From Parvibaculum sp039680535 (GTDB lineage: Bacteria; Pseudomonadota; Alphaproteobacteria; Parvibaculales; Parvibaculaceae), in contig NZ_JBDKSS010000003.1 of assembly GCF_039680535.1 (NCBI RefSeq), forward strand, positions 1-64,000: DNA of 64,000 nt, written 5' to 3'. A program made the position numbers and the translations under genes. The notes beneath the pieces are model-generated. The model ran no database searches. It saw only the letters and a list, made by a program, of their open reading frames with translations, and had not been told where the DNA came from. Numbering within the stretch: position 1 is the first letter of the stretch; each line of letters begins with the position of its first letter. This document shows positions 15,235-24,796 of this stretch, piece by piece.

Positions 15235-16440
15235 TCAGCGCGCCACGGGAGCCGCAGGCGCCCCCGGCTGGCCTGCCGGCGCCGCCGCCGCGCTCTGCTG
15301 CGGGCTGGCGGCAATGAGCGCCGCTGCATCGAGCGGCTTGCCGGTCAGAACCAGCGTCGGCGGACCTGCGAGCCCGAGGGAGGTTCCATCGACCAGAATT
15401 TCGAAAGCGCTCGCATCGCGCGCCACGAGGATGATCCCCGGCTTGCCCGGCGCCCTGTAGCTGTCGCCCAGCGCCAGAGTGCGCTCGATCAGCACGTGAC
15501 CCTGTGCGTCCTCCACGCGGATCCACGCATCGCTCTTGCGGGCACGTACAACGACGCGACCGTCGATGTTCTCGCTGCCGAAGGTCTGACCGGCCTGGAT
15601 CGGCGGCAATGCCGGAGCAAGCTCGGCCTGCAGCTGGACGGGAGCGGCAGCCGGCTGCGGCTCCAGCGCGGCCACTTGCTGGGCCGGCGCGGTCGCGGGC
15701 ACGGCGTCCGCTGCGACCGGCGCGGCAGCCGGGGCCGGCGGCACCGCATAAACCGCGGAAGAATCCTGCTGAGGCGCGGAAACGCCCAGAAGCTGCGAAG
15801 AAGAGGATGACCCTTGAGTCCGCGTCGCGGCGGATGCCGGATCGCCGCTCAACACGGGACGCTCATCCGGCGCGCCGGTCGAGCCCGCCCGCTCCTCGAT
15901 GCGCTCAGGCACCGGCGGAACGCGCTCGGCCATCATCTTGTCGGCGGAGCGCGTCAGCAGCCAGCCGCCATAGATGCCCAGCGCAACAACCAGTCCAACG
16001 ATCAGGAAGGTGCCGCGCGGCAGCCTGGTCTCCTCCGTCACCTTCGGAAAGGTGAAGGCATCCATGGCCCGTTCGCTCTGATCGATCTCGAACTTGTAGC
16101 GATCGACCACATGGGCCACATCGAGCCCAAGATATTCTGCGTAGGAACGCACGAAGCCGATGGCATAGGCACGGCCGGGCAGATCGCGGTGGCGCCCCTC
16201 TTCGAGCGCTTCGAGCTGTTCGCGGCGAATGCGGAGCGCAGCGGCAATGGAACGGAGGTCCTCGCCCCGCTTCAGGCGGGCAGCGCGCAACTCGGCACCA
16301 ACCGTATCGACGGGAAGCGGAGCGTCGCTGGAAATATCGCGCAGATGCAGCCTGCGACGTACCTCGGACTTCTCGTCCATTGGCGGCGTCGAACTTTTGA
16401 TCATGGCCTTGGGATCTTCCCCGAGCTGAGCCGTCCCCAT
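15235..16440 (-). CDS. RodZ-like helix-turn-helix membrane protein (DUF4115)
   Basis: A 401-residue bitopic membrane protein. It has a cytoplasmic Cro/XRE-type helix-turn-helix (about 46-120: ELRAARLKRGEDLRSIA, LPGRAYAIGFVRSYAEYLG), one transmembrane helix (about 143-163), a long Ala/Pro/Gln-rich periplasmic linker and a C-terminal DUF4115 domain (about 300-375: VVVRARKSDAWIRVEDAQG). This matches RodZ, which links MreB to the cell-wall elongasome. Whether it acts in cell shape here is inference from architecture; no mreB is in the window. A later ATG (residue 13) could be the true start. Confidence 0.88.
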   Translation of the reverse strand: MGTAQLGEDPKAMIKSSTPPMDEKSEVRRRLHLRDISSDAPLPVDTVGAELRAARLKRGEDLRSIAAALRIRREQLEALEEGRHRDLPGRAYAIGFVRSYAEYLGLDVAHVVDRYKFEIDQSERAMDAFTFPKVTEETRLPRGTFLIVGLVVALGIYGGWLLTRSADKMMAERVPPVPERIEERAGSTGAPDERPVLSGDPASAATRTQGSSSSSQLLGVSAPQQDSSAVYAVPPAPAAAPVAADAVPATAPAQQVAALEPQPAAAPVQLQAELAPALPPIQAGQTFGSENIDGRVVVRARKSDAWIRVEDAQGHVLIERTLALGDSYRAPGKPGIILVARDASAFEILVDGTSLGLAGPPTLVLTGKPLDAAALIAASPQQSAAAAPAGQPGAPAAPVAR

Positions 16441-16690
16441 ATACCCGTCACCATCTGGCGAATTAATCGACCGTCAGCGCCAGATCCGAGTGGCCCCAGA
16501 CGCCCCCGTCCGAAACCGCCCAAAGTCGATGCGATCGCCCGTCCTTACCCGGCAGTAGTACGCCCCCGCAGGCACCTGCCGAATGCTAAGAATAAATCAA
16601 ACCTGCTTAATAATCGCAACCACCGATTGGTCCAAACGTACGGAAATCGCTCGAAAAAGGAACGATGCCGCAACCGCTGTCACCGCACCG

Positions 16691-18961
16691 TCAAATAGCG
16701 ACGCGATGGTCCCGCGCAAAGGACTTGAGCTCATCGCGAAGCGACGAAATGGGGAGCGCATATAGCCCCTCCATGTAGCTTTCGAGCGCACCGACGTCGA
16801 GCGAGCGCGCCATCATCTTGACCGGACCGATCGCGGCCGGCGACATGGAAACACGCCTGAATCCGACACCGAGAAGCGCCATCGCCTCCAGCGGTTTGCC
16901 CGACATCTCGCCGCACAGCGTCACCGGCACGCCCTGCGCGTGACACCTGGTCACGATCGATCTCAGAAATCCGAGAACCGCGGGGCTCAACAGGTCGTAT
17001 CGGTTGGCTACGCGAGGATTGCCACGGTCTGCCGCGAAGAGGAACTGAAGCAGATCGTTGCTCCCGACACTGACGAAATCGACCAGCGGCAGAAGCGTAT
17101 CGAGCTGCCAGACGAGCGAGGGAACCTCGAGCATGGTCCCGATCTCGACCTTCGCCGGCGGGGCCTTGCCGAACTTGGCGAGCCGCGCCAGCTCCTTGTC
17201 GACCAGGCTCCGCGCGCGCTTGAACTCCGCCACCTCTGCGACCATCGGAAACATGACGCGAAGCGAACGGCCGGAGGCCGCGGTCAGCAATGCGCGAAGC
17301 TGGTGCCGGAGGAGTGCCGGACGATCGAGACCGATGCGGATAGCGCGCCAGCCGAGCGCCGGGTTCTCTTCCTTGAACGCCGCCATGTCCATATAGGGCA
17401 GCATCTTGTCGCCGCCGATATCGAGCGTACGAAACACGGTCGGCTTGTCGCCTGCTGCATCGAGTACTGCAGAATAAAGCTCGATCTGATCCTTGAGACT
17501 CGGAAGCTTCGATGCGACCATGAATTGCAGCTCGGTGCGGAAAAGGCCGATGCCCTCCGCGCCAGACTCATGCAGATGGCGAAGATCCACCTGCAAACCT
17601 GCGTTCACGTAAAGATCGATTTTCTTGCCGTCGACACTGATCGCCGGCTCATGGCGGATCGCTTCATACTGCGCCTGCTTGCGTGCGCGGAAGCGCGCCT
17701 TCTCCGAATAGGAGTCGATGATGTCCTGCGACGGACGCACATAGACTTCGCCCGCGTCGCCATCGACGATGATCGCGTCGCCCTGGTCGATGTGATCAAG
17801 AATGGCCTCCGCACGGCCGACCGTCGCAATGCCCAGCGCACGAGCGACGATGGTCACATGCGCATTCTGCGCGCCTTCCTCCAAGACAAGGCCGCGCAAG
17901 CGCTCCTTGTCATAGTCGAGAAGCTCGGCGGGGCCCATGTTGCGGGCGATGACGATGGCATCGTTCGGCAGATTGCCGCTCGCCGAGGAAAGCTTCACGC
18001 CGGTCAGCTGGCGCAGAAGCCGGTTCGCGAGATCGTCGAAATCGTGGAGCCGCTCGCGCAGATAGGGGTCGGCTGCGCGTTGCAGCCTTGCGCGCGTATC
18101 GTTCTGCACGCGTTCGACGGCGGCTTCCGCCGTGAGGCCGGTCCGCACCGCCTCGCTCATGCGCTGCAGCCAACCGCGATCGTTCGCGAACATGCGATAG
18201 GCCTGAAGCACCTCGCGATGCTCGCCTGCATGGCTCAGGTCTTCCGTCTCAAGCATGTCGTCGATCGAGCCGCGGAGCTCATAGACCGCCTGCTCCAGCC
18301 TGTTCAATTCGACGTCGACATCCTCGGCGATGAGCTTCGTGACATGCACACGCGGCTCATGGAGCACCGCATGGCCGAGCGCGATGCCCTCGGAGAAGGA
18401 GCCACCCTTGACGTGAAACGGACGGCGGCGCGTCGTCGTCGGCTCGTCGAGTTCCTGCAGGTTGATGAGGTCGCCAGCCGCCACGACTTCGGCGAGCACC
18501 ATGGCCACCGTCTGCAGCGCCTCGACTTCTTCTTCGGTGTAATTGCGCTTCGTGCGGTTCTGGACGACCAGAACGCCGACGACGCGGCCCGATCTGAGGA
18601 TCGGTACGCCCATCAGCGACTTGTAGACCTCTTCGCCGGTTTCCGGTCGGTAGGCGAAGCCCGGATGCGATTGCGCGTCGGCAAGATTGAGCGGCCTTGC
18701 GTGCGCGGCAATGTCGCCGACAAGGCCTTCGCCGACTTTCAGCCGGGTCTTGTGAACGGCGCTCGGCTTCAGACCTTCGGTCGCGAAGAGCTCAAGCTCG
18801 CGCGTCGGGCGCATCAGATAGACGGAGCACACCTCCGCGACCATGTTGGCCGCGATCAGCACGACGATCTTGTCGAGCCGCTTCTGCGCCGCCTGAGGCT
18901 CCGCCATGACCTCGCGCAGCCTGCGGAGCAAGACGCGGGGACCACCGACGGAGCCCACCAT
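16691..18961 (-). CDS. ptsP: phosphoenolpyruvate-protein phosphotransferase PtsP (EI-Ntr)
   Basis: First enzyme of the nitrogen phosphotransferase system; it passes phosphate from PEP to NPr and then EIIA-Ntr, a regulatory chain rather than a sugar importer. The 756-residue protein has an N-terminal GAF domain (about 25-160), the PEP-utiliser N domain, the swivelling domain with the phosphorylated His (H368 in EEGAQNAHVTIVARALG) and the C-terminal PEP-binding TIM barrel. The residue before the active His is Ala where many enzymes I have in mind carry Ser or Thr. It lies downstream of lysC, its usual alphaproteobacterial neighbour. Confidence 0.95.
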   Translation of the reverse strand: MVGSVGGPRVLLRRLREVMAEPQAAQKRLDKIVVLIAANMVAEVCSVYLMRPTRELELFATEGLKPSAVHKTRLKVGEGLVGDIAAHARPLNLADAQSHPGFAYRPETGEEVYKSLMGVPILRSGRVVGVLVVQNRTKRNYTEEEVEALQTVAMVLAEVVAAGDLINLQELDEPTTTRRRPFHVKGGSFSEGIALGHAVLHEPRVHVTKLIAEDVDVELNRLEQAVYELRGSIDDMLETEDLSHAGEHREVLQAYRMFANDRGWLQRMSEAVRTGLTAEAAVERVQNDTRARLQRAADPYLRERLHDFDDLANRLLRQLTGVKLSSASGNLPNDAIVIARNMGPAELLDYDKERLRGLVLEEGAQNAHVTIVARALGIATVGRAEAILDHIDQGDAIIVDGDAGEVYVRPSQDIIDSYSEKARFRARKQAQYEAIRHEPAISVDGKKIDLYVNAGLQVDLRHLHESGAEGIGLFRTELQFMVASKLPSLKDQIELYSAVLDAAGDKPTVFRTLDIGGDKMLPYMDMAAFKEENPALGWRAIRIGLDRPALLRHQLRALLTAASGRSLRVMFPMVAEVAEFKRARSLVDKELARLAKFGKAPPAKVEIGTMLEVPSLVWQLDTLLPLVDFVSVGSNDLLQFLFAADRGNPRVANRYDLLSPAVLGFLRSIVTRCHAQGVPVTLCGEMSGKPLEAMALLGVGFRRVSMSPAAIGPVKMMARSLDVGALESYMEGLYALPISSLRDELKSFARDHRVAI

Positions 18962-19084
18962 CAGTTCGCGTCCCTCTGGTTGCCGCTCGCACGGCGCACG
19001 AATCTGCGGCGGCGCCGGAGCGCCGTCTGCGTCTTCGCGGCCATCCGGCCGGATATGGCGAGCTGAGGGTTCACGCGGTCTCCG

Positions 19085-20338
19085 TTATTCGCCGTCGAGT
19101 CCGTAAGCCGTGTGCAATGCGCGCACGGCAAGCTCAGTGTACTCCGACGCGATCAGCACGCTCACCTTGATCTCCGACGTGGTGATGGCGAGGATGTTGA
19201 TGCCCTTGGCAGCGAGCGTTTGAAACATCGTCTTGGCGACGCCCGTATGGCTGCGCATGCCGATACCGATGATCGACACCTTGACGACATTGGTGTCGGT
19301 CTTGATTTCCTGCGCGCCGATCTCGGCCTGCGCCTTGCGGATCACATCCTCCGCACGGGCAAGTTCGGCCTGCGGCACCGTAAACGTCATGTCGGTGCTC
19401 TTGCCGTCATCCGAGACGTTCTGGATGATCATGTCGACATTGATCGAATTGTCGGCAAGCGGGCCGAAGACCTTGGCGGCGACGCCGGGCTTGTCCTCGA
19501 CCTTGACGAGCGTGACCTTGGCTTCGTCCTTCGAATAGGCGATGCCGCTGACGACTTGCTGTTCCACGATTTCTTCCTCGTCGCAAACGAGTGTGCCGAC
19601 GATGTCCCCAGCCCCGGTTCCTTGGGGAGCATCGGGCGCATCGAAACTCGAGCGGACCTGAAGTCGCACTCGATAGACCATGGCGAGCTCAACGGAGCGG
19701 GTCTGGAGAACCTTGGCGCCGAGAGACGCCATCTCCAGCATTTCCTCGTAACTGATTTTATCAAGCTTTCGGGCCTTCGCAACGATACGAGGGTCCGTGG
19801 TGTAGACGCCGTCGACATCCGTGTAGATGTCGCAACGATCGGCATTGATCGCCGCTGCGATCGCGACGGCGCTCGTATCCGAGCCGCCGCGCCCGAGCGT
19901 CGTAATCCTGTTGTCGGGGCCGAGCCCCTGGAACCCTGCGATGACCGCGACCTGACCTTCGCCGAAGCGCCGGACGATCTCGTCGCCGTTGATTTCCTGA
20001 ATACGCGCGGCGCCATGCGCGTTGTCGGTGCGGATCGGAATCTGCCAGCCGAGCCAGGAGCGCGCCGGAATACCGATGCGCTGAAGCTCGATCGCCAAGA
20101 GACCGACCGTCACCTGCTCGCCCGTGGCGACAATGGTGTCGTATTCGCGCGCATCGTGGAGCGGCGCCGTTTCGCGCGCCCAGGCAACGAGCTGATTCGT
20201 GGTGCCGGACATGGCGGAAACGACCACCGCGACCTCATGGCCCGCATCCACCTCGCGCTTCACATGCTGAGCGACATTGCGGATTCGCGCGACGTCGGCC
20301 ACCGATGTGCCGCCAAACTTCATGACCAGTCTGGCCAT
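19085..20338 (-). CDS. lysC: aspartate kinase
   Basis: Phosphorylates aspartate, the first step to lysine, threonine and methionine. The 417-residue monofunctional enzyme starts MARLVMKFGGTSVAD with the KFGGTS kinase motif at residues 7-12 and ends with tandem ACT domains (about 265-415), the site of amino-acid feedback inhibition. It is divergent from ubiG across about 230 nt and is followed by ptsP. Confidence 0.97.
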   Translation of the reverse strand: MARLVMKFGGTSVADVARIRNVAQHVKREVDAGHEVAVVVSAMSGTTNQLVAWARETAPLHDAREYDTIVATGEQVTVGLLAIELQRIGIPARSWLGWQIPIRTDNAHGAARIQEINGDEIVRRFGEGQVAVIAGFQGLGPDNRITTLGRGGSDTSAVAIAAAINADRCDIYTDVDGVYTTDPRIVAKARKLDKISYEEMLEMASLGAKVLQTRSVELAMVYRVRLQVRSSFDAPDAPQGTGAGDIVGTLVCDEEEIVEQQVVSGIAYSKDEAKVTLVKVEDKPGVAAKVFGPLADNSINVDMIIQNVSDDGKSTDMTFTVPQAELARAEDVIRKAQAEIGAQEIKTDTNVVKVSIIGIGMRSHTGVAKTMFQTLAAKGINILAITTSEIKVSVLIASEYTELAVRALHTAYGLDGE

Positions 20339-20566
20339 TCCTGAATATCCTGTCTTCGGGCCTCAAGGCCCCTAGCTTACGCACGCTCGCTCCGGCCGCC
20401 CCGCTGGACCCGAGCCATGCGGACGCCCTATATCATGTCGCGATTGGGATGGACCTGATGCCGAACCGAGCCTGAGCCCATACATACTCGGATGGCACTG
20501 GCCTCGCAACCGGGCCCGGGCCAAGATCGACGTTGCTCAATGCCGCACCTGCGAAGGGATTTTCTT

Positions 20567-21349
20567 ATGACAAGCGCCGCCACCACTCCGGCAGGGGCCA
20601 GCACCGTCGATCCGGACGAAGTCGCCCGATTTTCCGTCATAGCGGCCGAGTGGTGGGATCCGACGGGCAAGTTCGGTCCGCTGCACAGGTTCAACCCGGT
20701 CAGGCTGGGTTTCATCCGTGAGCGCGTTTGCATGCATTACGGCCGCGATCCGAAGGCCCTCCACCCCTTCGCCGGTCTGCGCCTGCTCGATATCGGCTGC
20801 GGCGGCGGCCTCCTCTCCGAACCCATGCGACGCCTCGGCGCCGAGGTCATCGGCGCGGATGCGGGCGAAAGGAACATCGCGACCGCCTCGATCCATGCAC
20901 AGGAGCAGGGTCTCGATATCGATTACCGCTGCACCACGGCTGAAGCCCTCGCCGAGGCCGGCGAGAAGTTCGACATCATCCTCAACATGGAAGTCATCGA
21001 GCATGTCGCGGACCGCGACATCTTTCTGAAGGCCTGCAGCGCCATGCTGAAGCCGGGAGCCCTCATGATCGTGGCCACGATCAACCGGACCATGAAGGCG
21101 TTCGGCCTCGCGGTCGTCGGGGCCGAATACGTGCTGGGCTGGCTGCCTCGCGGCACGCATGACTGGTCGAAATTCGTGACCCCCGCCGAGATGCGGCAGG
21201 GGCTTGCCGATGCGGAACTTGAAGTCAGGGAAGTGAGCGGCGTCAGCTACAATCCGCTTGGAGATATCTGGAAGGTCTCGGGCGATACCGGCGTCAACTA
21301 CATGGTCGTGGCGGTCAAGCCTGGCAACGGCCGGCAGGACGAAAGATAG
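20567..21349 (+). CDS. ubiG: ubiquinone biosynthesis O-methyltransferase UbiG
   Basis: SAM-dependent enzyme making both O-methylations in ubiquinone synthesis. The 260-residue protein has EVARFSVIAAEWWDP near residue 18, typical of UbiG, and the SAM motif LLDIGCGGG (73-81). The ATG at 20567 has GAAGGGA 8 nt upstream, so the open frame before it is excluded. Divergence from lysC is a common alphaproteobacterial arrangement. Confidence 0.96.
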   Translation: MTSAATTPAGASTVDPDEVARFSVIAAEWWDPTGKFGPLHRFNPVRLGFIRERVCMHYGRDPKALHPFAGLRLLDIGCGGGLLSEPMRRLGAEVIGADAGERNIATASIHAQEQGLDIDYRCTTAEALAEAGEKFDIILNMEVIEHVADRDIFLKACSAMLKPGALMIVATINRTMKAFGLAVVGAEYVLGWLPRGTHDWSKFVTPAEMRQGLADAELEVREVSGVSYNPLGDIWKVSGDTGVNYMVVAVKPGNGRQDER

Positions 21350-21426
21350 CGATCACTATTATGTCTTGACGGAAAAATCCCGCCTCGCCATTGTGCAACG
21401 GAAGACACGATGGGGAGCGGGGAGTC

Positions 21427-21792
21427 ATGCATCGCCCATGGAAGATCGCGGTCATTGCCGTGCTGGCGGGCCTCGCGCTCACCGGCTGCGGCAAGGAAGA
21501 CGAAGCGGCCAAGCCCGTCAGGCTCGATGAGCGGCTCGCCGACATCTATGGCCGCACCTGCCAGACCTGCCACCAGAACGCGGAAACCGGCGCGCCGCTC
21601 GCGCATGATCTCGCCGCATGGAAGCCCCGCCTCGCGCAGGGCGAGGCCGTTCTCGGCGATCACATCATCAACGGCTTCAAGGGCATGCCGCCGCTCGGCC
21701 AGTGCATCGAATGCTCGGCGGACGATCTCATCACCCTCATGAGGTTCATGGCCGCGCCCGCACCGGAATCGACACAAGAAGAAGAGCACTGA
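21427..21792 (+). CDS. c-type cytochrome lipoprotein (cytochrome c5-like)
   Basis: A 121-residue exported haem protein. The signal peptide ends in the lipobox LTGC (lipidated C21), followed by a haem-attachment motif CQTCH (45-49) and a probable distal Met in GMPPLG. A second Cys pair (QCIECSADD) near the C-terminus recalls the extra cysteines of cytochrome c5-type proteins. The ATG at 21427 has GGGGAG upstream; the frame opens earlier at a GTG. It lies 13 nt before a TAT-exported flavoprotein oxidase gene and may be its electron acceptor (inference). A possible promoter, TTGACG (21366-21371) with a 17-nt spacer and CATTGT, precedes it. Confidence 0.88.
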   Translation: MHRPWKIAVIAVLAGLALTGCGKEDEAAKPVRLDERLADIYGRTCQTCHQNAETGAPLAHDLAAWKPRLAQGEAVLGDHIINGFKGMPPLGQCIECSADDLITLMRFMAAPAPESTQEEEH

Positions 21793-21805
21793 GAAAGCAC
21801 GGCCC

Positions 21806-23215
21806 ATGAACGCATCGCGCCGCAACCTGCTGAAACTCGCCACCGCCGCCAGCGCGCTCGCCGCAACCGGCACGATCCCCGCACTGGTGGAAAGCGCCTT
21901 CGCCGACGCATTGCCGCCGACGCAGCCGCCAGCGCGCAAGGCACTTCCCTGGCACAACTGGTCCGGCGGACAATCCTGCGAACCGTCCGTTCGCGCGGCG
22001 CCCGCCAATGAGGCGGAACTCGCGGCGCTGCTGAAAAAGACAACGGCCCCCATTCGCGCCGTCGGCGCCGGTCATTCATTCTCGGGTCTCGTTCCAACCG
22101 AAGGGACGCTGCTGACGCTCGACCGCATTTCAGGCGTGGTCGATCACGATCCGGCGACGCATCAGGCGACGGTACGCGCCGGTACGCGCCTCGCCGCGAT
22201 GGCGGAAGAGCTCGCCCGCCGCGGCCTCGCGCTGGCCAACCTGCCGGACATCAACAAACAGTCGCTCGCAGGCGCGATCTCCACCGGCACCCATGGAACA
22301 GGCATCGATATCGGCTCGCTATCGAGCTTTGTGACCGGGCTGCGCCTCGTTACCGCCTCCGGCAAGACGATCGACTGCGATGCGCAGAACCGGCCTGAGA
22401 TTTTCAATACGGCCCGCGTGTCTCTTGGTGCGCTCGGCATCATCACGCAAATCCGCATCCAGGCGCAGCCGATCTACAAGCTGAAGCGGCGCACATGGAT
22501 CGCGCCCGTGAACGAAATGCTGGAGCAGATTCCGGAACTCGAAGCGAAGAACCGGAATTTCGAATTCTATTACATCCCCTATTCCGGCATGGCGCTCGGC
22601 ATCGTGAACAACGAAACGAACGAGCCCGAAACGCCCACACCCGTCAACGAGGACGATGACGGCTTGCGCGAATTGAAGATGCTGGAAGACTGGCTCGGCT
22701 GGGCGCCGACGCTCCGCCGCTGGGCAATCCAGAAGGCTCTCGCCGGTCGCGGAGCGGAAGAGCGCGTCGACTATTCCAACAAGACGCTGGCGACGGAGCG
22801 CGGCGTGCGCTTCAACGAAATGGAATATCACCTGCCGCGCGAAGCAGGCCCGGCCGCACTGCGCGAAATCATCGACACGATCGAGAAGAACAACATCAAG
22901 GTCTTCTTCCCCATCGAATTCCGCACCACCGCGCTGGACGATATCTGGCTGAGCCCCTTCTACCAGCGCAAGAGCTGCTCCATCGCCATCCATCAGTTTC
23001 ACGAATGGGATTACAAGCCCTATTTCGAAGCGATCGAACCAATCTACCGCAAGCATGACGGCCGCCCGCATTGGGGCAAGCTCAACACGCTCACGGCGGC
23101 TGATTTCTCCACGCTCTACCCGAGGTGGAAGGACTTTCTCGAAGTCCGCGCGGAACTCGACCCGACGGCCAAGTTCCTCAATCCGTATCTGAAGAAGGTC
23201 TTCGGCGTCGCCTGA
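21806..23215 (+). CDS. TAT-exported FAD-binding oxidoreductase, D-arabinono-1,4-lactone oxidase family
   Basis: A 469-residue flavoprotein with a twin-arginine signal (SRRNLLKLA, residues 4-12). The PCMH-type FAD domain contains AVGAGHSFSG, where H90 matches the covalently flavinylated His of sugar-lactone oxidases, and GAISTGTHGTG. The C-terminal ALO domain ends with the family HWGK motif (DGRPHWGK). Relatives oxidise L-gulono-, L-galactono- or D-arabinono-lactone or alditols; the substrate here is unknown. Export and the preceding cytochrome c suggest a periplasmic dehydrogenase that feeds the respiratory chain instead of an oxygen-using oxidase (inference). Confidence 0.88.
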   Translation: MNASRRNLLKLATAASALAATGTIPALVESAFADALPPTQPPARKALPWHNWSGGQSCEPSVRAAPANEAELAALLKKTTAPIRAVGAGHSFSGLVPTEGTLLTLDRISGVVDHDPATHQATVRAGTRLAAMAEELARRGLALANLPDINKQSLAGAISTGTHGTGIDIGSLSSFVTGLRLVTASGKTIDCDAQNRPEIFNTARVSLGALGIITQIRIQAQPIYKLKRRTWIAPVNEMLEQIPELEAKNRNFEFYYIPYSGMALGIVNNETNEPETPTPVNEDDDGLRELKMLEDWLGWAPTLRRWAIQKALAGRGAEERVDYSNKTLATERGVRFNEMEYHLPREAGPAALREIIDTIEKNNIKVFFPIEFRTTALDDIWLSPFYQRKSCSIAIHQFHEWDYKPYFEAIEPIYRKHDGRPHWGKLNTLTAADFSTLYPRWKDFLEVRAELDPTAKFLNPYLKKVFGVA

Positions 23216-23221
23216 GAGGGA

Positions 23222-23644
23222 TCAGTTTGCCCGGCGCGATGGCACGACCGGCAACGGCGCAACCTCGACACCTTCCTCGATCAGTTCACGCGCTTCATCG
23301 ACCGTCGCCTCGCCATAGATGCCGCGCTGCTCTTCCTCGCCGTAATGGATGCGGCGCGCGGTCTCGGCAAACTTGTCGCCCACATAGTCGCAATTTTCTT
23401 CGACCTTCTTGCGCAGCTCCGTCATCGCCATGACGAGCTTCTGCACGACCTGCGAGGCGTCGATCGCGTCGCGCTTTTTCGTCCCCGCAACGTTGGGCGC
23501 CATAAGGCCCTTGCGCACCTTGGCGCTGCCGCAAACGGGGCATGTGACCTCGCCCGCCTTCACCTGATCGTCGAAAACCGAAGAGGAACGGAACCAGCCG
23601 TCGAATTCATGTTCCTTTTCGCAAAGAAGAGCGTAGCGGATCAT
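23222..23644 (-). CDS. DUF1178 family protein
   Basis: A 140-residue protein of unknown function, common in proteobacteria. Cysteines at residue 8 and at 35/38 (CPVCG) look like a small zinc site near the N-terminus (MIRYALLCEKEHEFDGWF). The central part is charged and helical, and the end holds the conserved GEATVDEARELIEEG. The start overlaps the upstream nitrilase stop by 4 nt (ATGA), so the two are co-translated. Confidence 0.93.
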   Translation of the reverse strand: MIRYALLCEKEHEFDGWFRSSSVFDDQVKAGEVTCPVCGSAKVRKGLMAPNVAGTKKRDAIDASQVVQKLVMAMTELRKKVEENCDYVGDKFAETARRIHYGEEEQRGIYGEATVDEARELIEEGVEVAPLPVVPSRRAN

Positions 23645-24498
23645 GACGCCTCCTTCGCCGTGGTCGGCAGATCGAATGGCTTGTCGTGAAGGAGGCTCGG
23701 CACACGGGTCCGCGCCTCGTCCACCTTCGCCGGATCGATCCCGACCATGATGATGCCCGGCTCCGTGCCCGCCTCGGCAATCACTTCACCCCAGGGGGCA
23801 ACGACAAGGCTGTGGCCGAAAGTCTCCCGGCCATTCTCATGACGCCCGCCCTGCGCCGCCGCAAAGACGAAGGAACCCGTCTCGATCGCACGGGCACGCA
23901 GAAGCACATGCCAATGCGCCTCCCCCGTCTGTCGCGTGAAGGCGGCCGGCACGGTGAGGAAGCGTGCGCCCGCATGGGCCAGCGCGCGATAGAGATGGGG
24001 AAAGCGCAGATCGTAGCAAATCGTGAGCCCGACGCGGCCCCAGGGCAGATCGGCCGTCACAGCTTCGCGGCCAGCTTCGAAATTGCGCGACTCGCGATAG
24101 GACTCGCCACCCGGAAGATCGACGTCGAACATATGGATCTTGTCGTAGCGCGCCGCGACGGAGCCATCGGGCGCAACGAGGAAGGAGCGGTTGGCGAGCT
24201 TCGTCTCCGCCACCTTGATCGGGAGCGAGCCAATGGAAAGCCAGATCTTCTTTTCGCGCGCGACGGCACGAAGCGCGGCCAGAGCCACGTCGTCTTCCTC
24301 GGCCCTCGCCTTTTCGAAGAGCAGCCCGCGTTCGGCCTCCATGAGCGAGGTGTTCTCGGGCGTCAGCACGAAGTCGGAACCCGCTTCAGCCGCACGCGCC
24401 ACGAGATCGACAACGGCCTCCGTATTCGCCGCAACGTCGCGCCCCGCGCGCAACTGCACGCAGGCGGCGACAAAGGATGAATTGCGGGAACCGGTCAT
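23641..24498 (-). CDS. carbon-nitrogen hydrolase (nitrilase superfamily, Nit/omega-amidase-like)
   Basis: A 285-residue hydrolase with the complete nitrilase triad: E48 (TPENTS), K120 (YDKIHMFD) and C161 (TICYDLRFP). The sequence around the triad fits the Nit1/Nit2 branch, which hydrolyses deaminated glutathione or alpha-keto-acid amides; the substrate is inferred from the branch only. It is followed with a 4-nt overlap by DUF1178 and preceded by grxC, so a nit/DUF1178/grxC operon is likely, and glutathione repair fits the glutaredoxin neighbour. Confidence 0.92.
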   Translation of the reverse strand: MTGSRNSSFVAACVQLRAGRDVAANTEAVVDLVARAAEAGSDFVLTPENTSLMEAERGLLFEKARAEEDDVALAALRAVAREKKIWLSIGSLPIKVAETKLANRSFLVAPDGSVAARYDKIHMFDVDLPGGESYRESRNFEAGREAVTADLPWGRVGLTICYDLRFPHLYRALAHAGARFLTVPAAFTRQTGEAHWHVLLRARAIETGSFVFAAAQGGRHENGRETFGHSLVVAPWGEVIAEAGTEPGIIMVGIDPAKVDEARTRVPSLLHDKPFDLPTTAKEAS

Positions 24499-24506
24499 GG
24501 TCGCCT

Positions 24507-24764
24507 TCAGGCCGCGAGCAGCGGATCGAGCTTGCCCGCGCCATCGAGCGCATAGAGATCGTCGCAGCCGCCCACATGGGTTTCCCCGATGAAGATTTGC
24601 GGCACGGTGTAGCGGCCACCGGCCCGCGCCGTCATTTCATCGCGCCTGGCAGCGTCGCCACTCACGTCGATCTCATGAAACTTCACGCCCTTCTTGCCGA
24701 GCAGGGCCTTGGCTCGCATGCAATAGGGGCAGGTCATCGTGGTGTAGATGGTCACTTCCGCCAT
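24507..24764 (-). CDS. grxC: glutaredoxin 3
   Basis: An 85-residue dithiol glutaredoxin with the CPYC active site at residues 12-15 and the TVPQIFIG and GGCDDL segments that bind glutathione. It reduces disulfides and ribonucleotide reductase with glutathione. The ATG at 24764 is preceded by GAGGAG at good spacing; an upstream GTG overlaps that site and is unlikely. It lies 8 nt before the nitrilase gene, with comF upstream on the same strand, the common alphaproteobacterial order comF-grxC-nit-DUF1178. Confidence 0.96.
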   Translation of the reverse strand: MAEVTIYTTMTCPYCMRAKALLGKKGVKFHEIDVSGDAARRDEMTARAGGRYTVPQIFIGETHVGGCDDLYALDGAGKLDPLLAA

Positions 24765-24796
24765 GGGCGGCACTCCTCAGAAAACATGTCGATATA

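Noticed and set aside
16940..19066. 708-residue open frame antisense to ptsP
   Set aside because: It mirrors ptsP, whose motifs are clear, and has a composition typical of shadow frames (Arg, His and Leu rich).
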